From Pseudomonas sp. G.S.17 (GTDB taxonomy: Bacteria > Pseudomonadota > Gammaproteobacteria > Pseudomonadales > Pseudomonadaceae), in the NCBI RefSeq assembly GCF_038096165.1, contig NZ_CP151076.1:682001-746000 (forward strand): DNA of 64,000 bases, given 5' to 3'. A program made the position numbers and the translations under genes. Under the pieces are notes generated by a model. The model made no database searches. It was not told the origin of the DNA and saw only the letters and a list, made by a program, of their open reading frames with translations. Below are positions 28,317 through 37,449 of this stretch, piece by piece (position 1 is the stretch's first letter; every line of letters begins with the position of its first letter).

Positions 28317-29711
28317 ATGAACGATATCTCCGCACCTGAGCAATACGATCTGCAAACCGCCGCCCTGAAGGTGCCGCCGCATTCCATCGAAGCCGAACAG
28401 GCTGTACTCGGTGGCTTGATGCTGGACAACAACGCCTGGGAACGCGTGCTCGATCAAGTATCGGATGGCGATTTCTACCGACATGACCACCGTTTGATCT
28501 TCCGGGCCATCGCGCGCCTGGCCGATCAGAACATGCCGATCGACGTAGTCACCCTCGCCGAACAGCTGGACAAGGAAGGTCAGACTTCCCAGGTCGGCGG
28601 GCTGGGTTACCTCAGTGAACTGGCGAAAAACATTCCGTCGGTCGCCAACATCAAGGCGTATGCCCAGATCGTTCGCGAGCGGGCGACCTTGCGGCAGCTG
28701 ATCAGCATCAGCACGGAAATCGCCGACAGCGCCTTCAACCCGGAAGGCCGCAACGCCGCCGAGATTCTTGATGAGGCCGAGCGGCAGATCTTCCAGATCG
28801 CCGAAGCGCGGCCGAAGACGGGCGGGCCGGTCAGTGTTACCGACCTGTTGACCAAGGCCATCGACCGTATCGATACGCTGTTCAACACTGATAACGCCAT
28901 CACTGGCCTGTCCACCGGTTACACCGACCTGGACGGCATGACCAGTGGCCTGCAGCCGTCCGACCTGGTGATCGTCGCCGGTCGACCGTCGATGGGTAAA
29001 ACCACCTTCGCCATGAACCTCGTGGAAAACGCGGTGCTGCGCAGCGACAAGGCGGTGCTGGTCTACTCGCTGGAGATGCCAGGCGAATCGTTGATCATGC
29101 GTATGCTTTCGTCGCTCGGCCGCATCGACCAGACCAAGGTCCGTGCCGGTCGCCTGGAAGACGACGATTGGCCGCGCCTGACTTCGGCGGTCAATCTGCT
29201 CAATGATCGAAAGCTGTTCATCGACGATACGGCGGGCATCAGCCCTTCGGAAATGCGCGCGCGCACCCGCCGACTGGTGCGTGAGCACGGCGACATCGCG
29301 CTGATCATGATCGACTACCTGCAATTGATGCAGATTCCAGGTTCCGGTGGCGATAACCGCACCAACGAGATTTCCGAGATTTCCCGCTCGTTGAAAGCCC
29401 TGGCCAAGGAATTCAACTGCCCGGTGGTTGCGCTCTCTCAGCTCAACCGTTCCCTGGAGCAGCGCCCGAACAAACGCCCGATCAACTCCGACTTGCGCGA
29501 ATCCGGAGCGATTGAGCAGGATGCCGACGTCATCATGTTCGTGTACCGGGACGAGGTGTACCACCCGGAAACCGAGCACAAGGGCATCGCCGAAATCATC
29601 ATCGGCAAGCAACGTAACGGCCCCATCGGCACCACGCGCCTGGCGTTCATCGGCAAGTACACACGCTTCGAAAACCTCGCGCCGGGCAGCTACAACTTCG
29701 ACGACGAGTAG
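28317..29711 (+). CDS. dnaB: Replicative DNA helicase DnaB
   Basis: 464 residues from ATG 28317; an in-frame GTG two codons upstream is less likely. DnaB is the hexameric helicase that unwinds the chromosome at the fork. The N-terminal DnaB domain (PPHSIEAEQAVLGGLMLDNN) interacts with primase; the RecA-like C-terminal domain has Walker A GRPSMGKTTFAMN at about 222-234, Walker B IALIMIDYLQLM and the arginine-bearing QRNGPIGTTRLAF region. No intein interrupts the Walker motifs, a common insertion site in other bacteria. It follows rplI, as in most bacteria. Confidence 0.97.
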   Translation: MNDISAPEQYDLQTAALKVPPHSIEAEQAVLGGLMLDNNAWERVLDQVSDGDFYRHDHRLIFRAIARLADQNMPIDVVTLAEQLDKEGQTSQVGGLGYLSELAKNIPSVANIKAYAQIVRERATLRQLISISTEIADSAFNPEGRNAAEILDEAERQIFQIAEARPKTGGPVSVTDLLTKAIDRIDTLFNTDNAITGLSTGYTDLDGMTSGLQPSDLVIVAGRPSMGKTTFAMNLVENAVLRSDKAVLVYSLEMPGESLIMRMLSSLGRIDQTKVRAGRLEDDDWPRLTSAVNLLNDRKLFIDDTAGISPSEMRARTRRLVREHGDIALIMIDYLQLMQIPGSGGDNRTNEISEISRSLKALAKEFNCPVVALSQLNRSLEQRPNKRPINSDLRESGAIEQDADVIMFVYRDEVYHPETEHKGIAEIIIGKQRNGPIGTTRLAFIGKYTRFENLAPGSYNFDDE

Positions 29712-29865
29712 TGGGAGCGTTCGGAGGTAACGACGGCCGCGAAAGCGTTGTATCAGACACATCGCAATCGCAGGCCTCGTAACCTCGTCAAGCTCCCACG
29801 GGGGCAATTTGCCGCGTGCACCCAAATCCGACCACCACCGTCGGACTTGATCAAATTTTGTGCTA

Positions 29866-29874
29866 TATTCCGCG
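29866..29874 (+). promoter_or_regulatory. Extended -10 promoter of ygiQ
   Basis: TGCTATATT fits the TG-n-TATAAT extended -10 form, about 56 bases before the ygiQ start; no -35 is needed for this type. Judged by eye. Confidence 0.4.
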
Positions 29875-29930
29875 ACCGCGATTTTTATCAACATGAATCG
29901 CCTTCCTGCACACCAACACCGGTCATCGAC

Positions 29931-32246
29931 ATGCAAGCAGCCAAGCCGTTATTTGACTATCCCAAGTACTGGGCCGAATGTTTCGGGCCAGCGCCTTTCC
30001 TGCCGATGAGCCGGGAAGAAATGGATCAACTTGGCTGGGATTCCTGCGACATCATCATCGTCACCGGTGATGCGTACGTGGATCACCCGTCTTTTGGCAT
30101 GGCGATCATTGGCCGGCTGCTGGAGTCGCAAGGCTTCCGCGTCGGGATCATCGCCCAGCCCAACTGGCAGTCCAAAGACGACTTCATGAAGCTCGGCGAG
30201 CCGAATCTGTTCTTCGGCGTTGCTGCGGGCAACATGGACTCGATGATCAACCGCTACACCGCGGACAAGAAAATCCGCTCCGACGACGCTTACACCCCGG
30301 GCGGCATGGCCGGCAAGCGTCCGGATCGCGCGAGCCTGGTCTACAGCCAGCGCTGCAAGGAAGCCTACAAGCATGTGCCGATCGTGCTCGGCGGTATCGA
30401 GGCTTCGCTGCGCCGCATCGCGCACTACGACTACTGGCAGGACAAGGTTCGCAACTCGATCCTGATCGACGCCTGCGCCGACATCCTGCTCTACGGCAAC
30501 GCCGAGCGGGCCATTGTCGAAGTCGCCCAGCGTCTGTCCTATGGGCACAAGATCGAAGACATCACCGATGTGCGCGGCACCGCGTTCATTCGTCGTGACA
30601 CACCGAAAGACTGGTACGAAGTGGACTCCACGCGTATCGACCGTCCGGGCAAGGTCGACAAGATCATCAACCCGTACGTCAATACCCAGGACACCCAGGC
30701 CTGTGCGATCGAGCAGGAAAAGGGGCCGGTGGAAGATCCGAACGAAGCCAAGGTCGTGCAGATCCTGGCCAGCCCGCGCATGACCCGCGACAAGACTGTC
30801 ATTCGTTTGCCGTCCATGGAAAAAGTCCGGGCCGACTCGGTGCTCTATGCCCACGCGAACCGCGTGTTGCACCTTGAAACCAATCCGGGCAACGCTCGCG
30901 CACTGGTTCAGAAACATGGCGAAGTCGACGTGTGGTTCAATCCGCCACCGATTCCGATGACTACTGAAGAAATGGACTACGTGTTTGGCATGCCTTACGC
31001 ACGTGTCCCGCATCCTGCGTACGGCAAGGAAAAGATCCCGGCCTACGACATGATTCGCTTCTCGGTGAACATCATGCGCGGCTGCTTTGGTGGCTGTACC
31101 TTCTGCTCGATCACCGAGCACGAAGGCCGCATCATCCAGAACCGTTCCGAAGAGTCGATCATTCGCGAAATCGAAGAAATTCGCGACAAGGTTCCAGGTT
31201 TTACCGGCGTCATTTCCGACTTGGGTGGCCCGACCGCGAACATGTATCGCATCGCCTGCAAGAGCCCGGAAATCGAATCCGCGTGCCGCAAGCCGTCCTG
31301 CGTGTTCCCTGGCATCTGCCCGAACCTGAACACCGATCACTCGGCGCTGATCCAGCTGTACCGCAGCGCCCGTGCGTTGCCGGGTGTGAAGAAAATCCTG
31401 ATCGCTTCCGGCCTGCGCTATGACCTTGCGGTCGAGTCGCCGGAATACGTCAAGGAGCTGGTGACCCACCACGTCGGTGGCTACCTGAAGATCGCCCCGG
31501 AACACACCGAGGAAGGTCCGCTCAACCAGATGATGAAGCCGGGCATTGGCAGCTATGACAAGTTCAAGCGCATGTTCGAGAAGTACACCAAGGAAGCGGG
31601 CAAGGAGCAGTACCTGATTCCTTACTTCATCGCGGCCCACCCGGGCACCACTGATGAAGACATGATGAACCTCGCCTTGTGGCTCAAGGGCAACGGTTTC
31701 CGCGCCGATCAGGTGCAGGCGTTCTATCCGTCGCCAATGGCGACCGCGACCGCCATGTATCACTCGGGCAAGAACCCGCTGCGCAAAGTGACCTACAAGA
31801 GCGACGCGGTGACCATCGTCAAGAGCGAGGATCAGCGTCGGCTGCACAAGGCGTTCCTGCGTTATCACGATCCGAAGGGCTGGCCGACACTGCGCGAAGC
31901 ATTGATCCGCATGGGCCGTGCCGACCTGATCGGTTCGGGCAAGGATCAGCTGATTCCGGCTCATCAGCCGGCAACTGACGGCTATCAGAGCGCACGTCGC
32001 AAGAACTCAACGCCAGCCGGCAGTCATAAGGTCGCTAGCCCTAAAGCAGCCAAGACCACGCTGATCCAGACCCAGCACACCGGCCTGCCGCCGCGCGCCA
32101 GCGATGGCAGCAAGCCGTGGGACAAACGTGAAGAAGCCAAGGCGGCCGCGATGGTCCGCAACAAACAAGCGGCCAAGGATCGCGTTGACGCGGCCAAGGG
32201 CAAAGGCCCGAAACCGCCGAAGCGCAAGCCGGCTGTTCCGCGCTGA
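29931..32246 (+). CDS. ygiQ: YgiQ-family radical SAM protein
   Basis: 771 residues from ATG 29931; the frame is open for another 61 codons upstream, but [19 protein letters not shown] is the conserved family start. The radical SAM cluster motif CFGGCTFC has cysteines at 385, 389 and 392. An N-terminal UPF0313/cobalamin-binding-like region ([20 protein letters not shown]) precedes it. The last 90 residues are Lys/Ala/Pro-rich and look disordered. The reaction of YgiQ is not established. It stands alone between dnaB and a perfect 19-bp hairpin. Confidence 0.92.
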   Translation: MQAAKPLFDYPKYWAECFGPAPFLPMSREEMDQLGWDSCDIIIVTGDAYVDHPSFGMAIIGRLLESQGFRVGIIAQPNWQSKDDFMKLGEPNLFFGVAAGNMDSMINRYTADKKIRSDDAYTPGGMAGKRPDRASLVYSQRCKEAYKHVPIVLGGIEASLRRIAHYDYWQDKVRNSILIDACADILLYGNAERAIVEVAQRLSYGHKIEDITDVRGTAFIRRDTPKDWYEVDSTRIDRPGKVDKIINPYVNTQDTQACAIEQEKGPVEDPNEAKVVQILASPRMTRDKTVIRLPSMEKVRADSVLYAHANRVLHLETNPGNARALVQKHGEVDVWFNPPPIPMTTEEMDYVFGMPYARVPHPAYGKEKIPAYDMIRFSVNIMRGCFGGCTFCSITEHEGRIIQNRSEESIIREIEEIRDKVPGFTGVISDLGGPTANMYRIACKSPEIESACRKPSCVFPGICPNLNTDHSALIQLYRSARALPGVKKILIASGLRYDLAVESPEYVKELVTHHVGGYLKIAPEHTEEGPLNQMMKPGIGSYDKFKRMFEKYTKEAGKEQYLIPYFIAAHPGTTDEDMMNLALWLKGNGFRADQVQAFYPSPMATATAMYHSGKNPLRKVTYKSDAVTIVKSEDQRRLHKAFLRYHDPKGWPTLREALIRMGRADLIGSGKDQLIPAHQPATDGYQSARRKNSTPAGSHKVASPKAAKTTLIQTQHTGLPPRASDGSKPWDKREEAKAAAMVRNKQAAKDRVDAAKGKGPKPPKRKPAVPR

Positions 32247-32258
32247 TAGTGTTTGCCT

Positions 32259-32300
32259 GAAATGCAAAACGCCAACCTCCGGGTTGGCGTTTTGCATTTC
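32259..32300 (+). terminator. Perfect 19-bp hairpin terminator after ygiQ
   Basis: GAAATGCAAAACGCCAACC at 32259-32277 and its exact inverse complement at 32282-32300 are separated by TCCG. T-rich arms make it usable from both strands. Confidence 0.8.
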
Positions 32301-32476
32301 AGCGTTCTGATTTTATGTCCTCACGGCGACAGGTCAGCAGACGCTGACAGAGAACTAAGACATTTCACACGCGCGTCTGCTCCATTCCGAAATCCACCCA
32401 GGCGATGAATCCCTATCCTCGTTTTCTTCATTGAAAGCGCGAGTGCTGTCAGCAGCCTAAGTCAGGGAGAGTCGCC

Positions 32477-33481
32477 GTGGTCGTCATTAGCAGCCATAAC
32501 AATCCAGTGAGAACTCAGCCCGTTGCCATCAGCGCGGGTGGTAAACCTCAGCCCTCAGCATCCGCGAATGCTGAAACAACACCTACTAGCCCAACGCCTT
32601 CCGATAGCTCTGTTTCATTGTTTCGCCCGCCAGCTCGGCGCAGCTGCGGCGCGGGCGCAGACAAGGGATGCAGCGCTTGACCCGCAATTCCTTGGCCAAA
32701 AAGCGTCGCAGGTTTTAACCGAGCTATCGGGTAGCGTCGGCGGCGTGGACAGTCGCTCGTTTGAAGGTATGCCTCGGGATCAGCTTGCGCTGATTACCTA
32801 TGCTGAGCACGGCGAGTTCACTGTTGAAGAGCGTGTGTCAGCCTGGCAGGAAACCGCCAGACAGGAACAGCTCTGGCGCCAGAGTGCGGCGACGCGGGCG
32901 TTGGACGAGTACAGCTCGACGGGCAAAATGACCGGATTCTGCGGCGAGGCGCTTGCTCACTTCAAGTCTCTTCCCGTTATCGAACAAGCTCAGTATCCGA
33001 CCGGTTACGCGGACGATCTCTTGGGCAAAATCGACCTTGATTCAAGCGATGCGCCGGTCATCTATGCACAGGCGGCGAGCCCAATGGAGATTGTCCGAGG
33101 ACTGCTGCCTGAAGCGGCGTTTGTCCGGGTGTCCAAGTCGGATGAGTCAACGACCGATGCCCGTGGCCGGCAGATAATGCTGGATCGCTTGTACGGCGGG
33201 CGTGAGCCTCCATTCATGGACGGTGCGGAAGGTATACGGTAAGAATCCAACGACCCGATCCGGATTTCATCACTGAAAATGGAGTGACGCGCCTCACTGA
33301 AAAGGGGCGAGCTCTTGGTTATACGCTGGAAGAATTTACCGGAGAGGCGGTTCGCCCGCACCTTGAACTGGTACGAGCCAAAAGCGGACTGGAGATACTA
33401 CGACAATGGTCCGGCAATGAGCGCCATCCCGGAGTGTCGGGCCGGCTTGTCAGCCTATGGGAGCGGCTTGGGAAAATGTAG
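32477..33481 (+). pseudogene. Hypothetical gene with two opposite frameshifts
   Basis: A GTG start at 32477 with GGGAGA six bases upstream opens a Ser/Thr/Pro-rich stretch (VAISAGGKPQPSASANAETT) that runs into a stop at about 32680. The sequence that continues it lies one base ahead, in another frame (QLGAAAARAQTRDAALDPQF onward) up to a stop at 33240-33242. A third stretch (RPDPDFITENGVTRLTEKGR to SLWERLGKM) is back in the first frame and ends at 33479-33481. Net shift is zero, so the ancestral product was about 334 residues. I do not recognise the family. A low-complexity N-terminus of this kind is seen in some secreted effectors, but nothing here proves secretion. Sequencing error at two sites is the alternative. 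Confidence 0.6.
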
Positions 33482-33635
33482 GCCGGGCATTCATTCTTCG
33501 TCGCCAGGCAAGGGCGCCATTCTGGAATCGCGCCTGCACAGCAGGTAACAGCATTCTGGATTCTTGCTATGCAACGATTGGCGGCGTGCAGTGAAAGTGC
33601 GTACGTATTGGATTTTCGCTCCCACCGGATCCGTA
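33482..33635. other. Non-coding stretch before the MITE
   Basis: No gene is supported. It contains two imperfect inexact copies of ATTCTGGAATC/ATTCTGGATTC about 45 bases apart, flanking a CCTGC-acag-GCAGG-like dyad, and ends CGCTCCCACCGGATCCGTA, a fragment of REP-like sequence directly at the MITE border. Confidence 0.4.
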
Positions 33636-33775
33636 CAGACTGTGTGAAAACTACTGCGCTCGGCAATACTGCGTTAAAAACAGGCGGAAAATGCTCATTT
33701 AGAACACCTAGACTCCGCTTTTCCGCCTGTTTTTGCCTTGTCTTGCCTTCGCTCGTGACGTTTTCACACAGTCTG
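33636..33775. mobile_element. MITE-like 140-bp element with nested palindromes
   Basis: The ends CAGACTGTGTGAAAAC and GTTTTCACACAGTCTG are perfect 16-bp inverted repeats. Inside them AAAAACAGGCGGAAAA and TTTTCCGCCTGTTTTT form a second perfect 16-bp inverted pair. The element is flanked on both sides by CGTA, consistent with a 4-bp target duplication. No transposase is encoded, so it would move only with help in trans. It sits at the edge of a REP pair. Confidence 0.7.
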
Positions 33776-33865
33776 CGTAGGACCGGATTTATCCGGGAGG
33801 GCGTCTGGGCGGACGTCAGATCCGCTACGCCTGGCAAAGTTTTCGCGAATGAATTCGCTCCTACG
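33776..33865. repeat. REP pair next to the MITE
   Basis: CGTAGGACCGGATTTATCCG at the left (GTAGGACCGG family) and CGCGAATGAATTCGCTCCTAC at the right end. The left copy directly abuts the MITE, whose insertion appears to have used its first bases. Confidence 0.65.
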
Positions 33866-33928
33866 GGGCGCTCCCGGTCTGGCACACTTGAAAAATTCAC
33901 TCCGCCCGCTCTTTTTCTGTGCAACGCT

Positions 33929-33963
33929 TGCACCGCAGGGCAGGGTGAGCGCTTTAATGGTGC
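33929..33963 (+). promoter_or_regulatory. NtrC-like half-sites upstream of the transglutaminase operon
   Basis: TGCACC at 33929-33934 and TGGTGC at 33958-33963 match the two halves of the NtrC site TGCACC-N5-GGTGCA, although they are too far apart to be one site. The second, read as AGCGCTTTAATGGTGCT, matches 11 of 17 positions. They lie 45-80 bases upstream of the sigma54 promoter. Confidence 0.35.
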
Positions 33964-34006
33964 TTTGGTCTGCCGTTGTCTCGCGCAACCGCCGTATTTG
34001 CCCGGA

Positions 34007-34022
34007 TGGCATAAGTCTTGCG
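34007..34022 (+). promoter_or_regulatory. sigma54 promoter of the transglutaminase/ATP-grasp operon
   Basis: TGGCATAAGTCTTGCG keeps the GG (34008-34009) and GC (34020-34021) ten bases apart, with TGGCA and TTGC intact. It lies 38 bases before the GTG start, so the 5' untranslated region is short and includes the AGGAGG ribosome site. Confidence 0.65.
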
Positions 34023-34059
34023 CGGTTGCATTACCGTCCAGGCTCGCAGGAGGCACGCC

Positions 34060-37000
34060 GTGTCGATTCATATTGCCTTGCACCACGTCACGCATTACCG
34101 CTACGACCGAGCGGTGGAACTGGGGCCGCAGATTGTTCGCCTGCGTCCGGCAGCTCATAGCCGCACCCGGGTTTTGTCCTATTCCCTGAAAGTCTTGCCT
34201 GAAAACCACTTCATCAACTGGCAGCAAGACCCCCAAGGCAACTATCTGGCGCGTCTGGTTTTCCCGGAGAAGACCAGCGAGTTGCGGGTTGAAGTCGATC
34301 TGGTCGCCGAAATGGCGGTGTTCAACCCGTTCGACTTTTTCCTTGAGCCCTACGCCGAGAAGATTCCGTTCTTCTATGCCAGCGACGAGCAGCGCGAACT
34401 TGCGCCCTATCTGGAAACGCTGCCGCTGACGCCGAGGTTTGCCGCGTATCTGGCGAGCATCGACCGCACGCCTTTGCCCGCCATCGACTTTCTGGTGGGC
34501 CTGAACCAGCGCCTGAGCCAGGACATCGATTACCTGATTCGCATGGAGCCCGGCGTGCAAACCCCGGAGTTCACCCTTGAGAACGCGTCCGGCTCCTGCC
34601 GCGACTCGGCGTGGTTGCTGGTGCAGCTGCTGCGTCATCTGGGGATGGCGGCGCGTTTCGTCTCGGGTTACCTGATCCAGCTCAAGGCCGACGTCGAAGC
34701 CCTCGACGGGCCGTCCGGCACCGATGTGGACTTCACTGATCTGCACGCCTGGTGCGAGGTGTATCTGCCCGGCGCCGGTTGGGTCGGGCTGGATGCTACG
34801 TCCGGGCTGTTTGCCGGTGAAGGCCATATTCCGTTGGCGTGCAGCCCGGAGCCTTCTTCCGCCGCGCCGATCAGCGGCTTGGTCGAACCGTGCGAAACCG
34901 AGTTCATGCACGAAATGTCCGTGGAGCGCATCTGGGAAGCGCCGCGCGTCACCAAGCCCTATAGCGAAGAGCAATGGCTGGCGATTCAGGCCCTCGGGCG
35001 GCAGATCGACAGCGATCTGGTTCGCGAGGATGTGCGCCTGACCATGGGCGGCGAGCCGACGTTCGTGTCCATCGATGACCGCGACGGTGATGAATGGAAC
35101 ACCGCGGCGCTGGGTCCGAAAAAACGCGAGCTGTCCGCCGAGCTGTTCCAGCGCATGCGCAAACATTACGCACCGCTGGGCATCGTGCATTTTGGCCAAG
35201 GCAAATGGTATCCGGGCGAGCAACTGCCGCGCTGGTCGCTGAACTGTTTCTGGCGCAAGGACGGTGAACCGGTCTGGCACAACAACGCCTTGATCGCCGA
35301 TGAAAGCCAGGATTATGGCGCGACCGGTGAACTGGCGGGCCGCTTCCTGGCCAGCGTCGCCGAACGCCTGAAGCTGCCGGAACGCTTTGTGTTCCCGGCC
35401 TACGAAGACAATTTCTATTACCTGTGGCGCGAAGGTGCGCTGCCGGTCAACGTCAGCGCCGAGGATTCCCGGCTCGGCGACGAGCTGGAGCGCGCGCGGC
35501 TGCGCAAAGTCTTTGCCCAAGGCCTGGACAAGATCATTGGCCAGGTGCTGCCACTCGCGCGCAATGCTGCCGGGGACCGCTGGCAGAGCGGTCGCTGGTA
35601 CCTGCGCGACAACCATTGCCGCTTGGTGCCGGGTGATTCGGCGCTGGGCTATCGTCTGCCGCTGGCGTCCCAACCGTGGGTCAAGGCGGCGGAATATCCG
35701 TTTATTCATCCCACTGATCACAATCAGGACTTCCCTGAGTTGCCGGACAGCGCACAGGTCCAGTCGCAACTCAGCGGCCTGATCGAGCAGCCGGACGCCA
35801 ATGCTGAACGCATGCCGAAGATCGACGAGTCCGCCGATTGGTTGACCCGCACCGCGCTGTGCGCCGAGGCGCGGGACGGCCGACTGTACGTGTTCATGCC
35901 GCCGCTGGAGAAACTTGAGGATTATCTGGAGCTGGTCGCCGCTGTCGAAGCCAGTGCTGAAGAGCTGCGTTGCCCAGTATTGCTTGAAGGCTACGAGCCG
36001 CCCAGCGATCCGCGGCTGGCCAATTTCCGCATCACGCCGGATCCGGGCGTCATCGAAGTCAACGTGCAGCCGTCCGCCACCTGGGACGAGCTGGTCGAGC
36101 GCACCGAGTTTCTCTACGAGCAAGCGCGCCTGACGCGCCTGACCACCGAGAAATTCATGATCGACGGGCGTCACACCGGCACCGGTGGCGGCAACCACTT
36201 CGTCATGGGCGGCGCCACGCCAGCCGATTCGCCGTTCCTGCGGCGCCCGGATGTGCTGCGTAGCCTGCTCAGTTACTGGCATAACCATCCATCGTTGTCG
36301 TACCTGTTTTCCGGGCTGTTCATTGGCCCGACGTCCCAGGCGCCACGGGTCGACGAAGCGCGTAACGATTCGCTGTACGAGATGGAAATCGCCTTCGCGC
36401 AGATGCCGAAACCGGGCGAGGAAGTCGCGCCGTGGCTGGTGGATCGCCTGCTGCGTAACCTGCTGATCGATGTCACCGGCAACACGCACCGCGCCGAATT
36501 CTGCGTCGACAAACTGTATTCCCCCGATGGCGCAACCGGCCGACTGGGATTGCTGGAACTGCGTGCCTTCGAAATGCCGCCCCACGCGCGCATGAGTCTG
36601 GCTCAGCAACTGCTGTTGCGCGCCCTGGTCGCGCGTTTCTGGCGCGAGCCTTACGCGCCGGCCAAGCTGGCGCGTTGGGGTACGCAGCTGCATGATCGCT
36701 TCATGCTGCCGCACTTCATCGAGCAGGATTTTGCCGACGTCATCGTCGAGCTGAACAGCGCAGGTTATCCGTTGCGGGCCGAATGGTTCGCCGCGCATCT
36801 GGAGTTCCGCTTCCCGAAAGTCGGCGACTACGCGGTAAGCGGCATCGAACTGGAACTGCGTCAGGCGCTGGAGCCTTGGCATGTACTGGGTGAAGAGGGC
36901 GCGGCGGGCGGCGCGGTGCGCTATGTGGATTCGTCCCTTGAACGCTTGCAGGTGAAAATCAACGGCCTGCCGCCGCAGCGTTATCTGCTGACCTGCAATG

Positions 37001-37350
37001 GCATTCCGGTGCCGTTGCAGCCGACCGGTCGCGTCGGTGAGTTCGTCGCTGGCGTGCGTTATCGCGCCTGGCAGCCCGCCAATTGCCTGCAACCGACGAT
37101 TCCTGTGCATGCGCCGCTGGTTTTCGACCTGGTCGATACATGGATGCAGCGCTCACTGGGCGGCTGCGAGTATCATGTCGCGCATCCTGGTGGTCGCAAC
37201 TACGAAACCTTGCCGGTCAACGCCAACGAAGCGGAAAGCCGGCGCCTGGCGCGATTCTTCAGGATCGGCCACACCCCCGGCAAACTGGAAGTGCCGCTGC
37301 TGACCATCAATGACGAATTGCCCATGACGCTGGATATGCGTCTGCACTAA
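34060..37350 (+). CDS. Transglutaminase-like protein with DUF2126 domain
   Basis: 1096 residues. GTG 34060 is chosen because AGGAGG lies just upstream and VSIHIALHHVTHYRYDRAVE matches the usual N-terminus. The N-terminal third is a bacterial transglutaminase-like (papain-fold) domain with a complete triad: Cys180 in GSCRDSAWLLVQLLR, His229 in DLHAWCEVYLPG and Asp245 in GLDATSG. From about residue 310 to the end it is DUF2126, beginning REDVRLTMGGEPTFVSIDDR, with many conserved Trp/Gly/His motifs (GKWYPGEQLPRWSLNCFWR; HTGTGGGNHFVMGG). No signal peptide is seen. It is first in an operon with a CP-ATP-grasp/alpha-E gene and a second transglutaminase, a set predicted in the literature to make or cut peptide-like amide bonds. 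The substrate is unknown. Confidence 0.88.
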   Translation: MSIHIALHHVTHYRYDRAVELGPQIVRLRPAAHSRTRVLSYSLKVLPENHFINWQQDPQGNYLARLVFPEKTSELRVEVDLVAEMAVFNPFDFFLEPYAEKIPFFYASDEQRELAPYLETLPLTPRFAAYLASIDRTPLPAIDFLVGLNQRLSQDIDYLIRMEPGVQTPEFTLENASGSCRDSAWLLVQLLRHLGMAARFVSGYLIQLKADVEALDGPSGTDVDFTDLHAWCEVYLPGAGWVGLDATSGLFAGEGHIPLACSPEPSSAAPISGLVEPCETEFMHEMSVERIWEAPRVTKPYSEEQWLAIQALGRQIDSDLVREDVRLTMGGEPTFVSIDDRDGDEWNTAALGPKKRELSAELFQRMRKHYAPLGIVHFGQGKWYPGEQLPRWSLNCFWRKDGEPVWHNNALIADESQDYGATGELAGRFLASVAERLKLPERFVFPAYEDNFYYLWREGALPVNVSAEDSRLGDELERARLRKVFAQGLDKIIGQVLPLARNAAGDRWQSGRWYLRDNHCRLVPGDSALGYRLPLASQPWVKAAEYPFIHPTDHNQDFPELPDSAQVQSQLSGLIEQPDANAERMPKIDESADWLTRTALCAEARDGRLYVFMPPLEKLEDYLELVAAVEASAEELRCPVLLEGYEPPSDPRLANFRITPDPGVIEVNVQPSATWDELVERTEFLYEQARLTRLTTEKFMIDGRHTGTGGGNHFVMGGATPADSPFLRRPDVLRSLLSYWHNHPSLSYLFSGLFIGPTSQAPRVDEARNDSLYEMEIAFAQMPKPGEEVAPWLVDRLLRNLLIDVTGNTHRAEFCVDKLYSPDGATGRLGLLELRAFEMPPHARMSLAQQLLLRALVARFWREPYAPAKLARWGTQLHDRFMLPHFIEQDFADVIVELNSAGYPLRAEWFAAHLEFRFPKVGDYAVSGIELELRQALEPWHVLGEEGAAGGAVRYVDSSLERLQVKINGLPPQRYLLTCNGIPVPLQPTGRVGEFVAGVRYRAWQPANCLQPTIPVHAPLVFDLVDTWMQRSLGGCEYHVAHPGGRNYETLPVNANEAESRRLARFFRIGHTPGKLEVPLLTINDELPMTLDMRLH

Positions 37351-37449
37351 AAAGTGTTAATGCCCGCGCGGTAACCTGCCGATGACTTAGTCGTCGGCAT
37401 GTTGCGTGCCTGCACTAATCTGAATTCTTTAGTCTCTGCCGAGCCTTCC

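Noticed and set aside
29949..31964. Long minus-strand open frame opposite ygiQ
   Set aside because: Low-complexity Val/Arg/His product antisense to a radical SAM protein with its CxxxCxxC motif; typical third-position GC artefact.
32301..32476. HrpL (type III secretion) promoter before the broken gene
   Set aside because: CCACCCA resembles the 3' half of the box, but no GGAAC lies 15-16 bases upstream, so there is no sequence support for an effector promoter.
33569..34189. 206-codon plus-strand frame upstream of the transglutaminase gene
   Set aside because: It spans the whole MITE, a REP pair and the sigma54 promoter; no ribosome site or protein-like composition.
33319..37110. 1263-codon open frame on the minus strand
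   Set aside because: Opposite to the transglutaminase-DUF2126 gene with an intact triad; it also runs through the MITE and REP sequences, which a real gene would not.
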